From JBBATK01 sp040398805 (GTDB lineage: Bacteria; Bacteroidota; Ignavibacteria; Kapaibacteriales; NICIL-2): a stretch of 64,000 bases of DNA. Of this stretch, positions 53,842 through 62,054 are shown in pieces (the stretch's first letter is position 1; every line of letters begins with the position of its first letter). The notes under the pieces are model-generated. The model was not told the origin of the DNA. It saw only the letters and a program-made list of their open reading frames with translations, and ran no database searches. The position numbers and the translations under genes were made by a program. The DNA is taken from positions 62,001 through 126,000 of the forward strand of contig JBBATK010000003.1 of assembly GCA_040398805.1 (NCBI GenBank). The letters run 5' to 3'.

Positions 53842-55458
53842 ATGAGCATCGATGCAGACGACGAACGTCGTCGCAGGGGCACACCGCGTATAGATGATCC
53901 GTCGGGTCCTGATCACAAACCCGATTACGAAGAGCAACAACCTCTTTCGTCCGACACTCCTGCGCTCCAACCTCAGCGCAGACCACGTCACCAGGGACCC
54001 CCGTTCCGCAACGAACCATATTCGTCCAAGCCATCATTCCGCCAGGACCAACCGCCGTTCGAACGTCCGCGTTTCGACCGTCGACAACCACCCAACGACG
54101 CTCCTTATCCCCCGCGCAGTCGCGAGGGCTATCGTGAAGGACATGGCGGACGTGAAGGGTATCGTGACCGAGAAGGATATCGTGACCGAGAAGGATATGG
54201 TGGTCGAGAAGGATATCGCGACCGAGAAGGTTATGGTGGACGTGAAGGTTATGGTGGACGTGAAGGTTATGGCGGACGTGAAGGATATCGCGACCGAGAA
54301 GGATATCGTGACCGTGAAGGTTACGGCGGACGTGAAGGATATCGCGATCGTGAAGGTTATGGTGGTCGAGAAGGATACCGCGGCCGCGAAGGATATGGCG
54401 GACGTGAAGGATATCGCGACCGCGAAGGATATGGCGGACGTGAAGGATATCGCGATCGTGAAGGTTACCGTGACGCTGGAGGCTATCGTGGACGGGAGGG
54501 CTATGAAGGTGGCGGACGCTTCGGGAACCGTGGTGACGAGAGGTTTCCATCGGAGCCGCGAAGGATGCGTTCACGATTTCGCGATTCATCGGACCCCTCA
54601 CAACGAGCGCCACGTGCTCACCAGAGACAGCGTCCGACCAACGTGACGAAAGCACTCGTGCGACTGCTGTACGCATCACGAGGATTCGCCCTGAAGATCA
54701 TCAAGCAGGGTTTGGTGACCGTGAACGACAAACCGGCACGTCACGTGAACGCACCGGTTCGATTGTTGCAGGACGAGGTCCGTGTGGACGGACACGTGCT
54801 CTCCCACAATCCGCGGAGCATCTACATCGCGATGAACAAGCCGAAGAAGTTCGCGGGCGCACGCGAACCGGAATCGCGCCATATCATGAACCTGATCTCG
54901 AAGAAAAGCGGTTGGTCGATTCCCTTAGGACCGTTGGCCAAGAGCGCGAGCGGTATCATCATCCTGACGAACGATCCTGAACAGCGGGATGTGAACAACA
55001 ACGTCTTCGCCCTCATGGACAAGGAATACTACGCGAAGGTGCGCTTGCCGGAGAAAGAACTCACCGAGAGGAAACTCACGTCGATCGCGAAAGCCATTGC
55101 CGGAGAGTGCGAAGAGAACAGTGACGGCGTCGATGTCCGCGTTGCGCAGGTGAATACGCGGAGCTTGTGGCTCAGCATCACCGTGCGAAGGACGAAGTAT
55201 CACGAGATTACGAAGGCGTTGCATGACGCAGGACTCCACATCCTGGCGGTCGAGCGACGTCGCATAGGCAGCATCTCGGTGGAGAATCTGCCGGCCGGCT
55301 CATGGCGACGTCTGTCGTCCGAGGAGATGCAGGAAATCATCACGGGTTCGGTACACCACGACGAGATTCAGGAGTTGGTGTCGGATGAAGTGGCCGCACC
55401 CCAAGAGGAGAAGACCACATGGCGAACCTTGTACCAACGATGGTTCAAGTCCACATAG
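53842..55458 (+). CDS. RsuA/RluB-family pseudouridine-synthase-like protein with GYxxRE repeats and no catalytic Asp
   Basis: A 538-residue protein. Residues 1-93 are charged and disordered; 94-222 contain about 20 six-residue repeats (GYRDRE / GYGGRE); a basic linker leads to an S4 RNA-binding domain (about 266-325: YASRGFALKIIKQGLVTVNDKPARHV) and an RsuA/RluB/E/F-like synthase domain (about 328-510). Active family members have GRLD followed by T/S-x-G, with Asp as nucleophile; here the motif reads GPLAKSASGIIILTND, so the Asp is Ala366 and the Arg is Pro364. The fold is kept (EYYAKVRL, LTSIAKAIAGE, HEITKALHDAGLHILAVERRRIGSISVENL). It probably binds rRNA or ribosomes without isomerising uridine. 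The NUDIX gene overlaps its 3' end. Confidence 0.87.
   Translation: MSIDADDERRRRGTPRIDDPSGPDHKPDYEEQQPLSSDTPALQPQRRPRHQGPPFRNEPYSSKPSFRQDQPPFERPRFDRRQPPNDAPYPPRSREGYREGHGGREGYRDREGYRDREGYGGREGYRDREGYGGREGYGGREGYGGREGYRDREGYRDREGYGGREGYRDREGYGGREGYRGREGYGGREGYRDREGYGGREGYRDREGYRDAGGYRGREGYEGGGRFGNRGDERFPSEPRRMRSRFRDSSDPSQRAPRAHQRQRPTNVTKALVRLLYASRGFALKIIKQGLVTVNDKPARHVNAPVRLLQDEVRVDGHVLSHNPRSIYIAMNKPKKFAGAREPESRHIMNLISKKSGWSIPLGPLAKSASGIIILTNDPEQRDVNNNVFALMDKEYYAKVRLPEKELTERKLTSIAKAIAGECEENSDGVDVRVAQVNTRSLWLSITVRRTKYHEITKALHDAGLHILAVERRRIGSISVENLPAGSWRRLSSEEMQEIITGSVHHDEIQELVSDEVAAPQEEKTTWRTLYQRWFKST
54121..54508 (+). repeat. 18-bp in-frame tandem repeat encoding GY-x-x-RE
   Basis: About 20 degenerate copies of an 18-bp unit (GG-TAT-CGC/GGT-GAC/GGA-CGT-GAA style) alternating between GYRDRE and GYGGRE, with a few GYRGRE and a diverged end (GYRDAGGYRGREGYEGG). 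Because the unit is a multiple of three, gain or loss of copies keeps the frame. The repeat keeps stops out of other frames and strands, which creates long false ORFs here. Confidence 0.93.
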
Positions 55459-55901
55459 CACGCGTCTCCGCCGTGCATGGCTGGGAGTTCCTTATCCTGC
55501 ATCGTTCGGAGCACGTTCATCTGTATCCCGGCATGTGGCAGTGTGTGACCGGTAGGACGCAATCGGAAGAGCGTGCGATAGGGAGCGTCGTCCGCGAGGT
55601 ACAGGAGGAAACGTCACTCCGGCCATCCCGACTCTGGATCCTTCCGCATGTGGCCTCATGGTACTCCGCGCAGAACGATACCATCGAGCATACGCCCTGC
55701 TTCGGTATGCTTGTCGAGAGCGATGCCGCGGTAGCGCTTTCGACCGAGCATGATGCATGCGTGTGGCTGCCGCTACCGGAAGCATCGGATAAACTCCTCA
55801 TTCCTTCCCAACGTCTGACCGCTCGCCTTTTCGCGGATATGCTGGTTACCAAGCTTCACGACCGGCAATGGAACATGGTCTATGAAATCACCGATTGGTG
55901 A
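55440..55901 (+). CDS. NUDIX hydrolase
   Basis: A 153-residue NUDIX protein from ATG 55440 (an ATG at 55419 is possible). The Nudix box is GRTQSEERAIGSVVREVQEETSL, matching G-x5-E-x7-REVxEE with Ser in place of the final Gly. The opening VQVHIARVSAVHGWEFLILHRS and HLYPGMWQCVTG resemble NudB-like dihydroneopterin triphosphate pyrophosphatases, so a role in folate/pterin synthesis or nucleotide clean-up is possible. It overlaps the RsuA-family gene by 19 nt and is probably co-translated. Confidence 0.88.
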   Translation: MVQVHIARVSAVHGWEFLILHRSEHVHLYPGMWQCVTGRTQSEERAIGSVVREVQEETSLRPSRLWILPHVASWYSAQNDTIEHTPCFGMLVESDAAVALSTEHDACVWLPLPEASDKLLIPSQRLTARLFADMLVTKLHDRQWNMVYEITDW

Positions 55902-56141
55902 CACCCGACCTTTCTGCGTTGCACGCAGACCGTCGAATAGCACGACACGTCACAACACATAAGGAAATCAAGGGCTTCGACAACAAACCGATTCCCGTTG
56001 CCTACCACGATCGCCTCCCCCGGTGCGGTCCGTTATATCCCCTCTTGCCCGTATATTCGCAGTCCAACTCCGACCGGCACTTCAGGGTATCCGGTCTGTC
56101 GGCACAACTCTACTTTTTTCACTCTACCGGAGATACTCTCT

Positions 56142-57746
56142 ATGAACGAGCGCTATTTCTTTTACTCTGATCCCGAAGCCGCTCAAGGTGGTGAGGCGCA
56201 ATCAGAGGCGGCATCAACAGCCGCAGAAAATACAGTGCCCGTTGCTGATGCGATGGCGACACCCGACCACTCAGGCGATGCAGCGGCAGCTGATGCACAT
56301 GTTGAAACAACCGATTCTACCGAACAACCGGTGATGGCGGCGCAGGCTGACGTCACTGCATCCGCTCCGGCCGTCGAAGAGCCGGCCGCACCGCAGGCTG
56401 AATCACCTTCCGAACCGACGGCCGAAGCGACCGAAGCGGGCGTACCCACGGCCGACGTAGCTGAATCCGCCGAGAAACAAGACGAGGCACCGAAGGGTCC
56501 TCCTCCTGTCGTCATCACGGATGAGCTGCTTGGCAAACTTCAGGGAGCCAAGGAAGCCGGTGAGGTGATCCATGTGCAAGTGGCGGAACGTGTCAAGGGT
56601 GGTCTGCGCGTCCTTTTCGAAGGCGTGCGCCTGTTCCTTCCCGCATCGCAATTCTACATCAAGAAGACTCCGACGAACGAAGAGTTGGAATCCGTTGTCG
56701 GCACCTCGATTCCAGTCCAGGTGTTCGAAATCCAAAAGGACGAGACGGGTAAGATCTCCATCATCGCCTCGAGAAAGAACCTTCTCAAGAACGAGTTCCT
56801 TCGTTCCATCAACGTCGGCGATACCGTCGAAGGGATCGTCTCCACGATCATGCCGTTCGGTGTGTTCGTCGATATCGGTGGATACGACGGTCTCATCCAT
56901 ATCTCGCGCATTTCGCATCAGCATGTGGAGAATCCGCACAACATGTTCAAGCGTGGCGACAAGGTGAAGGCGAAGATCATCGAGATCGATACGGCCAAAG
57001 ACAAGATCGCGTTGAGCACGAAGGAATTCGAAGAGTCGCCGTGGACAACGGCGGAGGCGGAGTTCCCTGCAGGTTCACGTCATAAAGGTGTCGTGAAGCG
57101 TCTTGCCGACTTCGGCGCTTTCGTCGAACTCAAGCGTGGTATCGAAGGGTTGTTGCGCGTGGGCGAATTGTCGTGGACGAAGCGCACCGGTCATCCGTCG
57201 GAAGTCCTGACCGTCGGTCAGGAAATCGAGGTGATGGTGACGGATGTCTCCGCCGAGAAGAAGCAGGTGGGACTCTCCTTGAAGCGTCTGTCGGACAGTC
57301 CGTGGAAGGGACTCTCGGAGAAGTTCCCCCTGGGTGCTGAAACCACGGGCGTCGTCAAGCAAGTCACCGGTCAGGGCGCGGTCGTCACCGTCGGCGGCGA
57401 GTACGACGGATTCATGCCCCGCTCCAAGATGCGCGATATCATGCGCGGGAATCGCATTCCCTATACGCCGGGCGACATGGTATCGGTCATCATCGCCGAC
57501 ATGAACGAGGACAATCAGTCCCTCATCCTTGCGCCGAAAGTGAGCGAAGAGGAAATGGCACAAGCGGCAGCTCGCGGAGACGGTGGACGTCGCGATCGTC
57601 GCGATCATCGTGACGGCGAAGAACGCGAACCGCGCGCGCGCGTCCCGAAGGAAGCTGAAGCGTCGGCAAATAAGAACTTCTCTCTTGCAGACCTGCTCTC
57701 CGAATCGGAGCGCTCACGACTGTTCGGTGATTCCGGTCAAGGTTAA
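56142..57746 (+). CDS. rpsA: 30S ribosomal protein S1
   Basis: A 534-residue S1 protein from ATG 56142; the frame back to 55998 does not resemble S1. An acidic Ala/Glu/Thr-rich N-terminus (about 10-115) is followed by four S1/OB domains: a diverged first (EVIHVQVAERVKGGLRVLFEGVRLFLPASQ), then GDTVEGIVSTIMPFGVFVDIGGYDGLIHISRI, GSRHKGVVKRLADFGAFVELKRGIEGLLRVGEL, and GAETTGVVKQVTGQGAVVTVGGEYDGFMP. A charged RGD/R-rich segment and a conserved-looking end (NFSLADLLSESERSRLFGD) close it. S1 brings mRNA to the 30S subunit; Bacteroidota depend on it since most starts lack a Shine-Dalgarno sequence. A terminator follows at 57786. Confidence 0.93.
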   Translation: MNERYFFYSDPEAAQGGEAQSEAASTAAENTVPVADAMATPDHSGDAAAADAHVETTDSTEQPVMAAQADVTASAPAVEEPAAPQAESPSEPTAEATEAGVPTADVAESAEKQDEAPKGPPPVVITDELLGKLQGAKEAGEVIHVQVAERVKGGLRVLFEGVRLFLPASQFYIKKTPTNEELESVVGTSIPVQVFEIQKDETGKISIIASRKNLLKNEFLRSINVGDTVEGIVSTIMPFGVFVDIGGYDGLIHISRISHQHVENPHNMFKRGDKVKAKIIEIDTAKDKIALSTKEFEESPWTTAEAEFPAGSRHKGVVKRLADFGAFVELKRGIEGLLRVGELSWTKRTGHPSEVLTVGQEIEVMVTDVSAEKKQVGLSLKRLSDSPWKGLSEKFPLGAETTGVVKQVTGQGAVVTVGGEYDGFMPRSKMRDIMRGNRIPYTPGDMVSVIIADMNEDNQSLILAPKVSEEEMAQAAARGDGGRRDRRDHRDGEEREPRARVPKEAEASANKNFSLADLLSESERSRLFGDSGQG

Positions 57747-57785
57747 GTCTCGTCCGGTCACTGCGAGAAGTCATCAATATCAATG

Positions 57786-57820
57786 AACCGGTGTCCTTCG
57801 TTGGGCACCGGTTCTTTATT
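57786..57820 (+). terminator. Rho-independent terminator of rpsA
   Basis: An 11-bp stem (AACCGGTGTCC / GGGCACCGGTT, one G-U pair) with a 6-nt loop, followed by CTTTATTTT. It begins 39 nt after the rpsA stop. The U-rich tail overlaps a TATTTTG box that could start the next gene. Confidence 0.85.
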
Positions 57821-57823
57821 TTG
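57817..57823 (+). promoter_or_regulatory. Putative -7 promoter box (TATTTTG) overlapping the rpsA terminator tail
   Basis: The core matches the boxes before moxR and the RsuA-family gene and sits 32 nt upstream of the TTG at 57855. Confidence 0.35.
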
Positions 57824-57854
57824 CGCCACGCACATCACCCTCTTCAGGACTTCC

Positions 57855-58631
57855 TTGCGCACGTCATCACTTCTCTTCGCGGTCCTGCTCCTTCTCTGCA
57901 CCGCACCTTTTCCGGTGTTCGGACAGGTGGTGGATGACACGCCCATTCCCGTGGTCCCGAAACGACTGAAGCCGACGGATGCCATCCAGGCGGATACGAT
58001 GCCGAAAGCTGTCAAGCCGATGCAAGATTCCCTGCCGGGCGGTGGCATGCCCGGGGATTATCCGTACAGTTGGTATCAGGACAGCGTCTATTACCGCGCA
58101 TTACGGCTGAAAATCGGTCCGACCGTTCGCTTCAGCATGGACGCGGCGCGGGCCATGACGAACCTGGAGTTGCTGCGCAAGAAATTGCAGGAAAGTCCGT
58201 GGAACATCGCCCTGCGGAACATGACCATCAGCGATGATGCCTACCGACCCGATGCTCAGGAAGTGGTGCAACGCCAACTCACCATCAACAACGCCCTTAA
58301 TGCCGGTCTGTTCCGTCCGAACACCACCGGCGGCGTGACGGCGTCATTCGATCAGATCGGGTCGTTCCTGGGTCTGACGGAAGACGTATCCCCGCGCCTT
58401 CGCTACGAGGTGGCCGAACCCGCCGAAGTCACCGTCGTCGTCTACTCGACGGCCGCCACCGTTGTCGCGACCGTTCTCTCCAAGGTGCATCAACCTGGAA
58501 CGTATGCGATCACGTGGGACCTGCGGGATGACAAGAAGCGGGAGATGCCGGACGGAGAATACGTCATGGAAGCGCGTATAGGCAAGGGTGCGTACTTCAG
58601 GAAACGCGTCGTCATCGGTAGCAAACCGTGA
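57855..58631 (+). CDS. Secreted protein with C-terminal FlgD-Ig-like domain
   Basis: About 258 residues from a TTG at 57855; the only upstream ATG (57783) falls at the base of the rpsA terminator hairpin and cannot be the main start. The signal peptide is clear (SSLLFAVLLLLCTAPFPVFGQ). The mature N-terminal part is unrecognised, rich in Pro near the start and with a helical region (DAARAMTNLELLRKKLQESP). The last ~80 residues (LRYEVAEPAEVTVVVYSTAATVVATVLSKVHQPGTYAITWDLRD) fit the FlgD-type Ig-like fold used as a surface module in this group. Not recognised beyond that. Confidence 0.72.
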   Translation: MRTSSLLFAVLLLLCTAPFPVFGQVVDDTPIPVVPKRLKPTDAIQADTMPKAVKPMQDSLPGGGMPGDYPYSWYQDSVYYRALRLKIGPTVRFSMDAARAMTNLELLRKKLQESPWNIALRNMTISDDAYRPDAQEVVQRQLTINNALNAGLFRPNTTGGVTASFDQIGSFLGLTEDVSPRLRYEVAEPAEVTVVVYSTAATVVATVLSKVHQPGTYAITWDLRDDKKREMPDGEYVMEARIGKGAYFRKRVVIGSKP

Positions 58632-58694
58632 TGCGTGCTATGGCCCGATCCGCGAACAACCGTGGGAGTCGCAGCCGACAGATTCGTACGACCT

Positions 58695-59927
58695 CTATTC
58701 GTAGCGCAAAGCATCGATAGGATCCAGCTTCGCGGCTTTCCATGCGGGGTATGCGCCGAAGGCGAGTCCGACGAACGTGCAGAAGAGGATGCTGACGACG
58801 ACCCATGTCCAGGGGATGACGAAGGAAAGGGACGTCAGGAGCGCAATGACGCCCACGACGGCGAGGCCGACAGCCAGGCCGATGATGCCACCCAACTGAC
58901 AAAGTGTGACGGCTTCGAGGAGGAACTGGAAAAGGATGGACGTGCTTTTAGCGCCGATGGCTTTGCGCAAACCGATCTCCCGCGTCCGTTCCTTCACGGA
59001 GATGAGCATGATGTTCATGATTCCCACCCCTGCTGCCGCCAAAGAGAAACTCGCGATGAATGCTGCGAAGTAGGCGACGAAATCGATGAACGTCGTGAAC
59101 TGGTCCTTGATGGATGAGTTATCCTCGATCTCGAAATCATTTTCGTCCCACGGTTTGCACCCACGCACCGAGCGCATGACACCGATGGACTCATCGAAGA
59201 CGGAAGCGAACGATGCCTCGTCCACCGACTTCACCGAGAGCGTGGCCGTGAAGTACGACTCGCCGGCGAAGCGGCGCACATACACGTTCAAAGGAATGTA
59301 CACTTCGTTGTCTTGACTTCTGCCCAAGACGGCTCCCTGAGCTGCCAGAACCCCTACCACTTCCAGACGCAGATTATCAATGGTGACCTGTTGTCCCACG
59401 GCATTTCCCTGAGGGAACAACTTCACGGCCACGTCATTGCCGATCACTGCCACATTCCGTGAGGCGAAGGCATCCTCCGCTTGCAATGGCCTGCCCGCGT
59501 CGACGTTCTTGTTCCTGACGACGAAGTAACTCTCGTCCACGCCGAACACCGTCACATCGGGATTGGTGCTGAAGTTGCCGGACTTGATGGTCTTGCCGAA
59601 GTCACGATCCGAAATCGCAACCATGGCATCGGCTCCCATCCGACGTTTGTATTCTTCGGCTTGCATGAGACTGATGATGGGACGCCGCTGATATTTTCTC
59701 CACGAAGAGGACCCCATCTGGATACTCGGCGTCCGCTGGATGACGAAGGAGTTACCGCCGATCTCATCAAGTGCTCCGACCACCGAGTTCTCCAGTGTGC
59801 TCGTCGCCACGCCCACCGAAATGATCGCGAACGTCCCCAAAGCGATACTGAGCAACGTCAATATCGAACGAAGCAGGTTCGCTCGAATCGAGGTGATGGC
59901 CGATATGATGGTTTCCCAGTAATTCAT
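58695..59927 (-). CDS. ABC transporter permease (MacB/FtsX type), second of tandem pair
   Basis: A 410-residue permease with the MacB_PCD and FtsX layout: TM1 in the N-terminus (SIRANLLRSILTLLSIALGTFAIISVGVA), a large periplasmic domain (about 45-270), and three C-terminal helices with VKERTREIGLRKAIGAKSTSIL between them, ending AYPAWKAAKLDPIDALRYE. It is a paralogue of the permease at 59949, 21 nt downstream of it. The two probably form one transporter with the ATPase at 61218. Such systems export peptides, antibiotics or lipoproteins by a periplasmic pumping mechanism. Confidence 0.93.
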   Translation of the reverse strand: MNYWETIISAITSIRANLLRSILTLLSIALGTFAIISVGVATSTLENSVVGALDEIGGNSFVIQRTPSIQMGSSSWRKYQRRPIISLMQAEEYKRRMGADAMVAISDRDFGKTIKSGNFSTNPDVTVFGVDESYFVVRNKNVDAGRPLQAEDAFASRNVAVIGNDVAVKLFPQGNAVGQQVTIDNLRLEVVGVLAAQGAVLGRSQDNEVYIPLNVYVRRFAGESYFTATLSVKSVDEASFASVFDESIGVMRSVRGCKPWDENDFEIEDNSSIKDQFTTFIDFVAYFAAFIASFSLAAAGVGIMNIMLISVKERTREIGLRKAIGAKSTSILFQFLLEAVTLCQLGGIIGLAVGLAVVGVIALLTSLSFVIPWTWVVVSILFCTFVGLAFGAYPAWKAAKLDPIDALRYE

Positions 59928-59948
59928 GGAGACGGTATCGCGTGGATC

Positions 59949-61193
59949 CTATTCGTATCGAAGTGCTTCGACGGGATCCATCGATGCGGCGCGGAGCGCA
60001 GGCAGCAAGCCTGCCAGGACGCCGACGACGATGGAGACGGTGATGGAGATGAGAAGAATCTGTGGTGGTACGTATGGTGTAAGGAAGGGCGCCTTCTCGT
60101 GGAAGAGGAAATAGATGCCCGCAGCAAGGATGGAACACAGGGCGATGGCCGCCAACGCGCCGATGAGACACAAGGACGCGGCTTCGAGAAGGAACTGCAA
60201 GAGTATGGACCGACGCGTGGCACCGATGGCTTTGCGGACGCCTATCTCCTTCGTCCTCTCGGTGACGGAAACGAACATGACGTTCATGATGCCGATCATA
60301 CCGACCACGAAACTCATGACCGTGAGGTACAGACCGATGCCCCAGATAGCCAAACGTATCTGCGCCACCTGGTCGCGGAAGGCCTGCGTTTCATTGATGG
60401 AGAAATCCTGGTCTTGTTCCGGTCTCAGCCCGCGTACCAACCGCATCGTACCGATGGTCTCGGACCGCACATCTTCCATCTTTTCCGGGGAACCCGCTTT
60501 CACGGCAATGGATACCGGCCGGGTGGATGTGCCATAAATGGAAAAGAACGTGTTGAGCGGAATGAACACCTGATTGTCGACGAAGTCCATGAGCGCCGAT
60601 CCGCGCTTTGCGATGACACCGATGATGGTGAACCTGCGTCCGCCTATCTTCAGCTCGCGTCCGACTGGATCGTCCTGCGCAAAGAATGCCTTCTTCACAC
60701 CGTAGCCGATGACGACGACGTCCTGATGAAAGCGGTCCTCCGCCTCCGTCAGAAAACGTCCATCCGCAACATCGCCGGCTGCCGTCTGCGCATACTGCGC
60801 ACGCACGCCCGTCACCGTGAACCCGGCGGCCTTCTGATCGTCCACGACCAGGGTACGACCCCAGAAACTTGCCATGGGAATGACGAGTTCCGCAGACCGC
60901 AAGCGTCGTTGTAATTCTTCAGCTTCTTGGATCGTGATGTTCTTCCGCGCCATCGTCTCCCGCCAGTTCTTCCCGCCGGCCCAGTCCCATTTATCCACGT
61001 ACAACATGTCGTTGCCAAGCAGCTCGATGGTAGAATTCCATGCGGCATCCAACGAGTTCAACGCCCATCCCATCAATGTCACGACGGCGATACCGATAAC
61101 GATGCCGAGCATGGTGAGCACCGCGCGCAACTTGTTCGACCGAAGGGCGTCGGTGGCTATTCTGAAGGACTCTATGGTTTCCGCGAGGATCAT
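59949..61193 (-). CDS. ABC transporter permease (MacB/FtsX type), first of tandem pair
   Basis: A 414-residue MacB-type permease. N-terminal helix (DALRSNKLRAVLTMLGIVIGIAVVTLMGWA), periplasmic domain with FWGRTLVVDDQKAAGFTVTGV, then FtsX helices around VTERTKEIGVRKAIGATRRSILLQF and the ending ALRAASMDPVEALRYE. The adjacent ATPase starts 24 nt upstream. Its similarity to the neighbouring permease indicates tandem duplication, giving a possible heterodimeric pore instead of the usual homodimer. Confidence 0.93.
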   Translation of the reverse strand: MILAETIESFRIATDALRSNKLRAVLTMLGIVIGIAVVTLMGWALNSLDAAWNSTIELLGNDMLYVDKWDWAGGKNWRETMARKNITIQEAEELQRRLRSAELVIPMASFWGRTLVVDDQKAAGFTVTGVRAQYAQTAAGDVADGRFLTEAEDRFHQDVVVIGYGVKKAFFAQDDPVGRELKIGGRRFTIIGVIAKRGSALMDFVDNQVFIPLNTFFSIYGTSTRPVSIAVKAGSPEKMEDVRSETIGTMRLVRGLRPEQDQDFSINETQAFRDQVAQIRLAIWGIGLYLTVMSFVVGMIGIMNVMFVSVTERTKEIGVRKAIGATRRSILLQFLLEAASLCLIGALAAIALCSILAAGIYFLFHEKAPFLTPYVPPQILLISITVSIVVGVLAGLLPALRAASMDPVEALRYE

Positions 61194-61217
61194 ACGGTTT
61201 ACTTGGTGAAAGGACGA

Positions 61218-61979
61218 CTAAGCGGGTAGGGATGAGGTGGAGCCTTGTGCCGTAGCCAAACCGCCGTTCGACAACGTTACGGGCTGTTCGTTCACGGTAT
61301 CGCTCTCCACATTCCCGTCGCGGATGCGGATGATACGACGCGCATGTCGAGCCACTTCATCCTCGTGCGTGACGACGATGACCGTGTTGCCACGGAGCCA
61401 TATCTCTTCGAACCATCGCATGATTTCGATGCTTGTCTTCGAATCGAGGTTTCCTGTGGGTTCATCGGCTAGGATGATGGCGGGATTGGTCACGAGTGCG
61501 CGCGCGATGGCCACACGTTGACGCTGGCCTCCGGAGAGTTCGTTGGGCTTGTGCGACATACGGTCGGCGAGTCCAACGCTCACGAGCGCCTCCTCCGCAC
61601 GACGTCGACGTTCATCGGTCTTTACTCCCGCATACACCAACGGCAGCTCAACATTCTTGAGCGTGGTGGCTCTGGGTAGAAGGTTGAAGGTTTGAAAGAC
61701 GAAGCCGATCTGCTTGTTCCGCACGGCGGCGAGCTCGGTGTCGTTCATCGTACTCACATCCTCACCGGCCAACCAATACGATCCGCTCGTGGGCGAATCC
61801 AGGCAGCCGAGCATGTTCATGAGCGTGGACTTTCCGGAGCCGGAGGGTCCCATGATGGCCACATATTCATTCTTGCGGATGGTAAGCGAGATGTCTCTGA
61901 GGGCATGCACCTCCTCGTCTCCCATCGTGTACACTTTGGAGATATGCTCGATACGTAACAGTTCTGAAGAGTCGCTCAT
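61218..61979 (-). CDS. ABC transporter ATP-binding protein (MacB/LolD family)
   Basis: A 253-residue ATPase of the MacB/LolD/FtsE class. Walker A GPSGSGKST (44-52), Q-loop FVFQTFNLLPRATTLKNVELP, signature LSGGQ (148-152), Walker B and D-loop ILADEPTGNLDS (172-180), H-loop VVTHEDEVA. A ~30-residue non-conserved tail (TVNEQPVTLSNGGLATAQGS) follows the core. It powers the two permeases encoded downstream; substrate selection depends on them. Confidence 0.95.
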   Translation of the reverse strand: MSDSSELLRIEHISKVYTMGDEEVHALRDISLTIRKNEYVAIMGPSGSGKSTLMNMLGCLDSPTSGSYWLAGEDVSTMNDTELAAVRNKQIGFVFQTFNLLPRATTLKNVELPLVYAGVKTDERRRRAEEALVSVGLADRMSHKPNELSGGQRQRVAIARALVTNPAIILADEPTGNLDSKTSIEIMRWFEEIWLRGNTVIVVTHEDEVARHARRIIRIRDGNVESDTVNEQPVTLSNGGLATAQGSTSSLPA

Positions 61980-62054
61980 AAGGTAAATCCACGGTGATTG
62001 GTCCGACTTCGACGTTCATCCACGCGTCCGTTGCCTGCGGTATGAAAACATCCG

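Noticed and set aside
54121..54508. A CRISPR-like appearance of regular repeats
   Set aside because: Units are contiguous, in frame and without unique spacers; no cas genes are near.
53894..54646. A 250-codon frame in the second plus frame with Val/Lys/Asp repeats
   Set aside because: A shadow of the same 18-bp repeat, with no domain and no start context.
53510..54679. A 389-codon minus-strand open frame rich in His/Asp/Leu repeats
   Set aside because: It is antisense to the GYxxRE repeat; the repeat has no stops in any frame. The sense protein has real domains, the antisense one only an echo of the repeat.
59481..60914. A 477-codon plus-strand open frame
   Set aside because: Antisense to both permease genes; His/Asp/Gly-rich composition typical of a shadow.
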